Below, piece by piece: positions 18,680-25,363 of a stretch of 25,363 nucleotides of DNA (its first letter is position 1; every line of letters begins with the position of its first letter). This DNA is from Entrophospora sp. SA101 (taxonomy: Eukaryota > Glomeromycota > Glomeromycetes > Entrophosporales > Entrophosporaceae). The position numbers and the translations under genes are program-made. The stretch covers positions 1 to 25,363 of the forward strand of contig CAUDNR010000710.1 of assembly GCA_958430865.1 (NCBI GenBank), in the 5' to 3' direction. Below the pieces are notes generated by a model. The model had not been told where the DNA came from, did not search any database, and worked only from the letters and a program-made list of their open reading frames with translations.

Positions 18680-19686
18680 TACAACCATACTCAGTAGTAA
18701 CCGACATCAAGAAGCAGAAAGCTGATATTACCTTCGGGCAATTATTCCAAGCAGTACCAAAATTGAGATTGGAATTGTCTGGGAGTTTACGAACCCTACA
18801 AACAACCAGAGTTAAGAAAACAACACCACAGTCCGAGCAATTAAATGCCGAAATAAGATCAACCGTAATGTACTGCAAAGCAAGTATCAATGGAAGAAGC
18901 TTTCCTATCATTATAGATAGCGGAGCAGCAGGAAGTATAGTTTCAAAAGGATTGTTAGATAAACTAGGAGTAAAAATTACCATCAATGTAAATGGACAAA
19001 AAACTTCACCTTTGGGAGAAGTAGATGACTTACCACTAACCATTGGAGGAATAACAATTCCATTATCAGCAATCGTAACAGAAGCAAACACTTATAATGC
19101 TATCCTAGGAAATGATTGGTTATCCAAATTAAATGCTGTAGTAAATTGGAGCGATTTGAAATTAACATTCTATTGGGATGATCAAAAAGCAACTATAGAA
19201 GTGGCACATAAGTATGGAGAAGAACTATCATCAGATGATAATGAATCCAATTCGTCGGAACATGAAAGCTCAGATTCAGACGGAGAATTAGAAGTATTCA
19301 TGTTGGAACAACACTCCAGAAAAACGTCCCAAATGGTGATAAGATATGAAGAAGAAACCGAAGAGGAAACTAAAGAAGAAGACACCAATTATAATGATGA
19401 CACATACCCAGGAATCATAGAAGCATACAACTTCACAATGGATAAAGTTGAAAGACCACTTACGACTATGAAGGAGGAGTGGCACATATTTCGAGGAAGA
19501 CACTACCCATGTGAATGCGGAGAAGAAGACCATCATAACCATTTCCGATGCATATGGTGCAAACAAATATGCAAAGGTTTCCATCAAAGATGTAGATGCA
19601 ATTGGGAAGAAAAGATACAAACCTATAATCTAAATGTCGGAACCGAAGATGAAAAAGAAATAGACCAATCCCTACAAAAAGTTTAG
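18595..19686 (+). CDS. Retropepsin-like aspartic protease ORF of a retroelement, with Cys/His cluster
   Basis: The frame is open from about 18595 and has no obvious own ATG upstream of the conserved part (codon 18676 is TTG). Numbered from 18676: PYSVVTDIK and ITFGQLFQ (4-25) are a segment common just before the protease in retroelement polyproteins. DSGAAGSIV (81-89) is the catalytic Asp-Ser-Gly flap motif, and ILGNDWL (about 144-150) is the second conserved retropepsin element. A very acidic region follows (170-260). Then comes a Cys/His-rich end (HYPCECGEEDHHNHFRCIWC, then KQICKGFHQRCRCNW), likely zinc-binding. The stop is at 19684. No reverse transcriptase, RNase H or integrase follows. 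This is either a truncated retroelement or a domesticated protease gene; the intact catalytic motif over 336 codons leaves the second option open. Confidence 0.75.
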   Translation, partial: RIKRNKEKDYEESTQKKRNTVQHPISNLIQPYSVVTDIKKQKADITFGQLFQAVPKLRLELSGSLRTLQTTRVKKTTPQSEQLNAEIRSTVMYCKASINGRSFPIIIDSGAAGSIVSKGLLDKLGVKITINVNGQKTSPLGEVDDLPLTIGGITIPLSAIVTEANTYNAILGNDWLSKLNAVVNWSDLKLTFYWDDQKATIEVAHKYGEELSSDDNESNSSEHESSDSDGELEVFMLEQHSRKTSQMVIRYEEETEEETKEEDTNYNDDTYPGIIEAYNFTMDKVERPLTTMKEEWHIFRGRHYPCECGEEDHHNHFRCIWCKQICKGFHQRCRCNWEEKIQTYNLNVGTEDEKEIDQSLQKV

Positions 19687-20606
19687 ATGCTTAAAATCTA
19701 CTTGAAGGTGCTTAAAATGTGCTTAAAACATACTAATACCTTTTTTTAATAATGAACAAAATTAAGTATGTTTTAAGTAACCTTTAAGTGTATTAAACTT
19801 CCAGGGCCATGCGCCTCCTCCCTGGAATTCAGTTGCATAATCATATTCGTAGGGCGAAGCAGGTCAGATTAGCCTTATGTACATGAGGAACATGTGTGAA
19901 TGACTGTAAAGTGTTCAAGGTAGCGCGCGTGCCTCAAAATCTGTAAATTTCCGATAATCAAACATTGCATTTCGAAATTTTTCTTATGCAACAGTCAATG
20001 CTGCATTGACATCTTGTAATTATAATATATTATTAATAATAATATATTTATTAGCTAAAATAAAAATATCAATACAAATAAAAAAAAGTACCTCTGATTA
20101 GTTATTAGCACGTACTCTTTAGGAGACCCAAGCCAAACCAAACAACAACACTCAAGTTTTGTCACCTTGAACACTGTCAAAAAATAAATTGTTTTTTGTT
20201 TTTCCAAAAAAAAAAAAATCAATCAATTCGCGTCTGTCCTACCAATTAAAGAAAGCTACCCACACCAACATATTGTTTCCTGGACATCATAGCTTTATAA
20301 ATTGCACTGCAATCGTGCATGTAGATTATAAATAATAATAATAATAATAATAACATACAATAAATTCTGATAACATGCGCATAAGTAACCAGCCAGTGTT
20401 TCGAATTCTGGCTGGAGATTACAAATATACATACTGTGGGAATTTATATCATTTTATTTATAGATACATACATTTATATCGAGAATATGTTTAAGTTATA
20501 TTTTTATTAAATAAAAATATCTCTTTATTTTTAATATATGATGATGTAATATAATAAATAAAATATATTGTTAGTGACAAAGTCACTCAGCACAATAATC
20601 AAATTA
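19687..20606. other. Intergenic sequence with several hairpins
   Basis: No gene seen. CTTAAAACATACT (19723-19735) is inverted as AGTATGTTTTAAG (about 19766-19778). TTCCAGGG and CCCTGGAA bracket 19799-19827. GTGTTCAAGGT (near 19913) is inverted as ACCTTGAACAC (near 20163). CCAGCCAG and CTGGCTGG form an 8-bp stem at about 20390-20416. An (ATA)n run lies at 20329-20353. AGTGACAAAGTCACT (20573-20587) is a perfect palindrome. These suggest nested small elements whose limits I cannot define. Confidence 0.5.
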
Positions 20607-20614
20607 TTATTGTG
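20591..20614. other. Hairpin spanning the stop codon of the membrane-protein gene
   Basis: CACAATAAT and ATTATTGTG form a 9-bp perfect stem with a 6-base loop. The TAA stop of the minus-strand gene (20607-20609) lies inside one arm. It directly adjoins the 15-bp palindrome AGTGACAAAGTCACT. It may act in 3' end formation or mark an element boundary; neither is shown. Confidence 0.55.
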
Positions 20615-21659
20615 GTTTATCTTTTTCACCCATTATATGCCTTGATTTTTCCATTTTATCCATTCTTTCAGCCATTGACTTGTTCATTTCGGCCATTGAT
20701 TCTTTCATTTCAATCATTATTGATCTTTTTATTTCGGCCATTGTTTTTTTCATCTCGTTAATAATTCTATCTTCTTGACTTTCACTTTCACCACCCTTCT
20801 CTATCGTTTTGCGCAGCCAACATTGAGTCATTGTTGTTGAAGTAACCAGAAAGTCACCAGGTGCTGGTTCCTTCTCTGTAAAGAAAGACATGTTTCTTGT
20901 TAAAGAAAGAACCAGTATAAACACGCATGCTTTGACAAAGTAAAAATCGATTGGCCATTTTAACACAATAAATAATGTTTGCAGAATATTCGGGAGATAA
21001 AACAATCCAGGAAATAATATAACAGAAACAATCCGTTCAATTATTATATCCGATCTCTCTGAGCCACAACGCCCTATAAAACCAATTATTATAAAAGGAA
21101 TGAACATTGTAGCCAACAATATCCCAAATAATGTAAGGAATATCATACTAATTGGATCAAAGAGATGTCTAGTTGTAATAATGACAATCCAGAATGTTGG
21201 AATGATTATAGCTGGAAAAAATAGCAAGAAACACCCGGAAAATCCCAAAAAAGTAGGTAGATATCTATGAATATTTTTAACTCTATCATTCTTAATTATC
21301 GCGTCTACCGCGCAAGTTACATGCAAAGCCATGTTTACAAATGAAAATATCTTGATACTCTGCAAATCATCATAGGCAAAAGAAACTACCAGCGGAATCA
21401 CCCAAGTGACAATGTTGTATAATAAATCATCCAATAATGGCAACAGCACATTTTTTATTGGTCCAGTTTTCCCTGAAACATTGAACAGAATGATAAAAAA
21501 TACTGGAAAGAGTGTGTTGAGAATTGCATCATACACATCATCTTCAGATTTATAATTTTCGTTGACAATTGATCCATTCGTAAGTGGAATGAATGAAAGT
21601 AATGTCAAGAAACTTGCTTTCACTTGCTTGCTTTGGTTGAATAGAGATCCTTGGTTCAT
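20607..21659 (-). CDS. Multi-pass membrane protein with C-terminal coiled coil, unknown function
   Basis: A single-exon frame. I choose the ATG at 21659 (MNQGSLFNQSKQ), giving 350 residues. The open frame extends upstream to 21740 but starts there only with TTG. About six or seven hydrophobic segments are visible, near residues 45-63, 79-96, 102-121, 136-161, 170-195, 210-231 and 237-255. They include FFPAIIIPTFWIVIITT and FIPFIIIGFIG. After residue 290 the chain is charged and heptad-like (MKKTMAEIKRSIMIEMKESM, then AEMNKSMAERMDKMEK), a likely parallel coiled coil facing one side of the membrane. I do not recognise a family. It is not a known transporter motif set. The long uninterrupted frame and coherent topology argue for a real gene, possibly one of a lineage-specific family. 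Confidence 0.72.
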   Translation of the reverse strand: MNQGSLFNQSKQVKASFLTLLSFIPLTNGSIVNENYKSEDDVYDAILNTLFPVFFIILFNVSGKTGPIKNVLLPLLDDLLYNIVTWVIPLVVSFAYDDLQSIKIFSFVNMALHVTCAVDAIIKNDRVKNIHRYLPTFLGFSGCFLLFFPAIIIPTFWIVIITTRHLFDPISMIFLTLFGILLATMFIPFIIIGFIGRCGSERSDIIIERIVSVILFPGLFYLPNILQTLFIVLKWPIDFYFVKACVFILVLSLTRNMSFFTEKEPAPGDFLVTSTTMTQCWLRKTIEKGGESESQEDRIINEMKKTMAEIKRSIMIEMKESMAEMNKSMAERMDKMEKSRHIMGEKDKPQ

Positions 21660-22240
21660 ATCGAATAATATGATAAGTTTCTCTCGTAGGCTTATTTTAT
21701 TGATATTTATAGACAGTGTATTTGTAATTCGGCCAATCAATAAATATTGATTAAATATTAATTAGTATATATTAATAACTGAAATAAAAAAATTATTTCT
21801 TTTTGGGACTTGTGTAACTGCAATTCACCTATGTGAAATTCAAAAATTAGCCAACCAGAATTTCATATCCAAAATACCCACCCCAATTTAATTATATGTT
21901 TCAATTTCACATAACTACTATGCAAGCAAGCAAACTTTATGAATAAAAAAGGCTATATAATCGTTATTCACTTTGTCTCCGTAAAATAATAATACTTGGG
22001 GAACAAAAAATAAAATATTATTTGTTGGAATTGAGAAAATGATCAATTATGAGTTTTAATTATTTTTTAGGAAACCAGTCCGAATAAAAGAAACGGGTAG
22101 GTTTATAGAAAAAATTTTAATCAAAAAATAAAATTTTATTTATTTCTTAGACAAGTAAAAGAAGCGTCGTCAATTCTGAAGGCACCCGTTTCCAAATAGA
22201 ATATAATTCTCTTATTTCCATATTATTTTGTTGATAATTT
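21660..22240. other. Promoter side of the membrane-protein gene and AT-rich repeat sequence
   Basis: No coding frame is supported. The stretch AAGCAAACTTTAT...AAAAAAGGCTATATAATC (about 21926-21962) is echoed by AAGCGAACTTTAT...AAAATGGCTATACAATC (about 22311-22357) inside the next element. This 0.4 kb thus seems to be an older relative of the MITE at 22241. Confidence 0.45.
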
Positions 22241-22545
22241 AATTCAAAATTAGTTTGGACTTTGTGCACTTGCTATTTTATTGGACCAATTTGTATAACT
22301 ATTATACAGTAAGCGAACTTTATTTTGATTCATTCGGATAAAAAATGGCTATACAATCACTTTGTAAAGATTTTTTTTTTCCTATAATGATCAATATGAA
22401 GAAACAATGTCTAAATAAGGCAAGAAAAAATAATTTTCTCCGATGGGTAGATTTATAATTTTAAATTAAAAAATCAAAAATAAAATTAAAAATAAAATCT
22501 TTCCTAAATAGAATTTATGCACAAGGTCCAATCTAATTTTGAATT
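22241..22545. mobile_element. MITE with 28-bp terminal inverted repeats
   Basis: The left end AATTCAAAATTAGTTTGGAC, then TTTGTGCA (22241-22268), is matched in reverse by 22518-22545 with two mismatches. It is 305 bp, AT-rich and non-coding. The flanks (GATAATTT on the left, ACATACAT on the right) show no obvious target-site duplication. Confidence 0.75.
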
Positions 22546-23024
22546 ACATACATTATTGATTATTTTACTTTTTTATAATAAAAATTGTAATAATAATGGC
22601 ACTACACTATTAACGAATCTTTTCAATTTCTCTTTTAACTAATGTAATCCTGAAAACACAACAGCCACTGCCTATATTAAAAGTTGCAAATATTAACAAC
22701 GAAGATACTTTTTTAATCATTCATTGATGCTTGACTTAATAGGGAAACAGTGAAATTAAAAAGACGTAAAATTTTGGGGTGGGTGGGGTGTTTTGGATAC
22801 AAAATCTCACGTGAGTTTCATAAAATAAATCGCCTAGTTTTCTTTCCTTTTAAGTGATAAACTTTTAGGGACTGTCAGCTAGCTTCTTTTTTGTAACCTA
22901 TTATAATATTGGCTATTATTTAAATAACTTTAGAATAAAATTATTAAAAAAACAAGGCAAAAAATCCTGCAAATAATTCATATAAAACTGACATGGTCCA
23001 AGAGAAAGAAGTAAAAGTCGGGAA
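22546..23024. other. AT-rich intergenic sequence
   Basis: No gene recognised. GGGGTGGGTGGGGTG at about 22777-22791 is a rare G-rich island in this AT-rich DNA. A 19-codon frame from ATG 22993 is too short to support. Confidence 0.4.
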
Positions 23025-23219
23025 ATGTATGATTATATTAAGAAAGTAATTACAAATAATAAGGTCACCGATTCCTTCCGCTCACAAACTTCTGTTAGTT
23101 CAGATATCAATGAAGGCAAAACCAACAAAAAAAAAATCATGGTAACATTTTTAACAACGAATATACTTGTTGGTATTAATTTAATTAAAATGCAACGATT
23201 GCAAAAACAACACAATTAA
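23025..23219 (+). CDS. Small hypothetical ORF, weak
   Basis: 64 codons from ATG 23025 (MYDYIKKVITNNKVTDSFRS to KMQRLQKQHN). The composition is balanced and slightly basic, with a short hydrophobic patch (VTFLTTNILVGINLI). About 110 bases further on, at 23331-23409, lies another open stretch rich in Ser/Glu/Asp (PEVSQSDSSKESSEGEEKDD) after a possible acceptor TTCACCAG. The two could be exons of one small gene, but I find no donor that joins them cleanly. No family is recognised, and a chance frame is quite possible. Confidence 0.22.
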   Translation: MYDYIKKVITNNKVTDSFRSQTSVSSDINEGKTNKKKIMVTFLTTNILVGINLIKMQRLQKQHN

Positions 23220-23409
23220 CCATTGACCAAATGCGAAGAGTAGAAACTCCAGCAGAATCTAGCGTTGTGGGCATAATTTGAAATTTCAACAAAATAAACA
23301 ATTGAATATGTTTCTTTATTATTCACCAGAAGTTTCGCAATCAGACAGCTCCAAAGAGAGCTCTGAAGGAGAAGAAAAAGATGATTCAGAAGAGGCAAAA
23401 GAGAGGTGA

Positions 23410-23973
23410 ACATTAATAGGATTTGATTATTTTAAATTTTAAAATCATTTCACATTGGGTTATCATTATCATTTGAAAGTAAATCAATTTGAAAATATTC
23501 TAAATTAGAAATAAAATAAAAATAAATTCGCATTCAAATAAAAGTCAATCGGATATATATATATGACGCATGGTGAGCTAATCCTAGCCAGAATACTGAT
23601 GATTTTAAATGATCATATAAAGTCCAACCAGGTATTCGCTATATAACATACCAATTGAAAATAGAGTAAGGCAATCGTTTATTACTAAATGAGAATTTTC
23701 ATTAACTAATATCAATTTACTTATCCAAAAAGTATCCAATCAGACTTTGAAATTGCTGTCCGATTGTATTTAGGCTTTTAAAATAAATACGTTTTTATTT
23801 CATTTTAGATTTTAGATTTTTTGAAATCTGTCTGTTAATATTAATATTAAGGTATTTTCGAAATGTCGAAATTATTGTCGAAACAAAACTATCTCGCCAT
23901 CATTATCATGATCTTACCCACACCACCCAGGTTACACTAACTGATCCCGTTCTTTATTTTGATTGGGTAGGAA
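23410..23973. other. AT-rich intergenic sequence, nothing recognised
   Basis: No coding frame, RNA gene or repeat with clear limits is seen. The hAT-like terminal sequence starts at its right edge. Confidence 0.4.
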
Positions 23974-23984
23974 TAGGGATGGGG

Positions 23985-24051
23985 CGGTTCGGTTCGGTTC
24001 GGTTCTGGTTCCATGGAACCGGTTACAATAGAACCGAACCGAACCGAACCG
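23985..24051. repeat. GGTTC-repeat palindrome (22-bp perfect arms)
   Basis: Four direct CGGTTC-type repeats at 23985-24006 are followed by a 23-base centre and by their perfect reverse complement at 24030-24051. The centre itself contains the palindrome GGTTCCATGGAACC. Further GAACCGGTTC palindromes follow to about 24078. It is GC-rich within very AT-rich DNA and could extrude as a cruciform. Repeated subterminal motifs are typical transposase-binding sites in hAT elements. Confidence 0.8.
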
Positions 24052-24365
24052 TTCGAACCGGTTCTTGGAACCGGTTCCAAAATAGATGTAACACAAAATA
24101 TTATTGTCAAAACTAATTTTCTTTGAAAATTTTCACTACATATAAAATTTTCTTTAAGGGTATTACTTCCTAATATGAAAACAGTCTATGTACTATCTAG
24201 TCATTGTCCATATTTAATGTTGACGATTATTTTTGTTTTGCCAATTACTAAATTGACCAATAGGAATGAAGGAAGGTAAATGAAAATGACAAAAACGGAT
24301 ATTAAAATATCCCGATATGGCGAAGTGGTTTTGACCTCAAATAAATTTAATTAATATTAACAGAT

Positions 24366-24985
24366 GGTCTTTTAGCGAATTGCAAATGGTTTTTTTTGAA
24401 TTGTATTAAAAAAAAATGGACCTTTGGCAAATTGCAAAAAGGCTTTTGACATAAATCATTTTAATTTTAAAAAATGGACTTTTGCATGAATTGTAAAAAG
24501 AATTGTAAAAAATAGACTTATGGCGTGAATTGTAAAAATAATTTTTGAATTGTAAAAATGGTCTTTTGGTGAATTGTAAAAAAAAGACTTTTGACATTAT
24601 CATTTAAATTGTAAAAAATAGACTTTTGGCGTGAATTGCAAAAAGATTTTTTGAATTGTAAAAAATGGTCTTTTGGCGAATTGTAAAAAAAAGACTTTTG
24701 ACATTATCATTTAAATTGTAAAAAATAAACTTTTGGCGTGAATTGTAAAAAAAGACTTTTGACATTATCCTAATAAATCATTTAAATTGTAAAAAATAGA
24801 CTTTTGGCATGATTTTTGAATTGTAAAAAATGGTCTTTGGCGAATTGTAAAAAAAGATTTTTGAAATTATCTTAACAGATCATTTAAATAAAAAAATACA
24901 CTTTTGGCGTGAATTGTAAAAAGATTTTTTGAATTGTAAAAAATGGTCTTTTGGCAAATTGTAAAAAAGATTTTTGAAATTATCT
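24366..24985. repeat. Degenerate tandem array, GAATTGTAAAAA core
   Basis: Variants of TGGTCTTTTGGCGAATTGTA and AGACTTTTGACATTATC recur throughout, separated by AAATTGTAAAAAATAGAC blocks. The short unit is about 30-55 bases and a longer composite of roughly 100-120 bases can be made out. The copies differ by small indels and A-run length, and no reading frame survives. The 65-residue minus frame at 24406-24603 only reflects the repeat (FYNS/FLQF recurrences). Confidence 0.8.
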
Positions 24986-25012
24986 TAATGGCACGGGATT
25001 TATCTTACAATA

Positions 25013-25143
25013 AAAGCAACCAATGTTCCATCAGAACGTGCTTTCTCAGTTGCTGGAAATACAATCAGTAAGGTGCGGAATTGCTTATTGCCAGAAACTG
25101 CAAGAGCATGAAGAGTTGGATAATCAATAAAGTAGGGGTTTAG
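25013..25143 (+). pseudogene. hAT transposase C-terminal dimerisation domain, fragment
   Basis: From 25013 the frame reads KATNVPSERAFSVAGNTISK and then RNCLLPETARA to a stop at 25109. This is the hATC signature (VPSERxFSxAG...R..L.P). Shifting one base gives MKSWIINKVGV and a stop at 25141, the natural end of the family. A frameshift near 25107 and the missing catalytic part show it is dead. Confidence 0.88.
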
Positions 25144-25324
25144 AGTGCTAGAATAATATTCTCGAAATTACTTATATATTTTTTTCCTTATACTTTCTTT
25201 ATGTTTTTTTGTAATTCTATACTAATTACTAATAAAAAATCATCAATGTTTGTTTTATTTTATGCACTTTTTTTTGTATATTAATATCTATCATATTCAT
25301 TCATTGTTTGTCCGTTTATTCGTT

Positions 25325-25330
25325 ATTTAC

Positions 25331-25363
<33 letters not shown>
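25325..25363. repeat. (AAT)n microsatellite at window end
   Basis: A run of ATA/AAT trinucleotides continues to the last base, so its full length is not known. The 180 bases before it are AT-rich and hold nothing recognisable. Confidence 0.85.

Larger units (their letters stand above)
23974..25143 (+). mobile_element. Remnant of a hAT-type DNA transposon
   Basis: The left end TAGGGATGGGGCGGTTCGG has the look of hAT termini followed by subterminal GGTTC repeats. About 1 kb to the right is a recognisable hAT transposase C-terminus (25013-25143). Between them lie a tandem array and no further transposase. The matching right terminal repeat is not seen before the window ends. The grouping into one element is inference from order. 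Confidence 0.5.

Noticed and set aside
18621..19091. Minus-strand 156-residue frame (also 19288-19620)
   Set aside because: Antisense of the retropepsin ORF, whose catalytic motifs support the plus strand.
22777..22791. G-quadruplex candidate GGGGTGGGTGGGGTG
   Set aside because: Only three runs of three or more G are present, so a standard three-tier quadruplex is not supported.

Overview
The window looks like nuclear DNA of an AT-rich fungus. An arbuscular-mycorrhizal, Rhizophagus-like Glomeromycotina genome fits best. That is inference from: short GT-AG introns of about 75-130 bp, a true Ral-type GTPase (a class missing from well-studied Dikarya), heavy loads of decayed transposons (Tc1/mariner, hAT, Crypton-like recombinase, retropepsin), and a Kex2-type repeat-peptide precursor. 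No bacterial operon features are seen.

Layout. 1-3250: decayed Tc1/mariner-like sequence and AT-rich repeats. 3287-4187 (-): three-exon Ral GTPase. 5080-7509 (+): six-exon RRP9, the WD40 protein of the U3 snoRNP. 7926-11008: first copy of a ~3.1 kb block holding a dead polyubiquitin, a secreted repeat-peptide precursor (-) and a small inverted-repeat element (MITE) at its right edge. 11346-12490 (+): eight-exon acireductone dioxygenase (ADI1). 12572-15788: second copy of the block, in the same orientation. 15800-18400: transposon graveyard with a Crypton-like tyrosine recombinase relic and a MITE. 18440-19686: retropepsin-bearing retroelement-like ORFs split by a frame change. 20607-21659 (-): unknown multi-pass membrane protein with a C-terminal coiled coil. 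21800-23960: MITE and AT-rich sequence. 23974-25143: remnant of a hAT element with a strong GGTTC palindrome, a tandem array and the end of a transposase.

The most interesting item is the duplicated precursor gene. Its product has a signal peptide, an acidic pro-region, and four (copy 1) or five (copy 2) peptide units. Each unit is preceded by Lys-Arg and then three Asp-Ala / Asn-Pro / Asp-Pro dipeptides. This is the processing plan of yeast alpha-factor (Kex2 cut, then removal of X-Ala/X-Pro dipeptides). It would release Tyr/Lys/His-rich 15-16-mers that all end in the palindromic heptapeptide YYKHKYY. The two copies differ by exactly one 41-residue unit. Three signals suggest that copy 2 is the parent and copy 1 the derivative: the unit content, a target-site duplication kept only in copy 2, and extra divergence confined to the MITE end.

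The housekeeping genes (Ral: exocyst/vesicle control; RRP9: pre-rRNA processing; ADI1: methionine salvage) have no evident functional link to one another or to the peptide genes.
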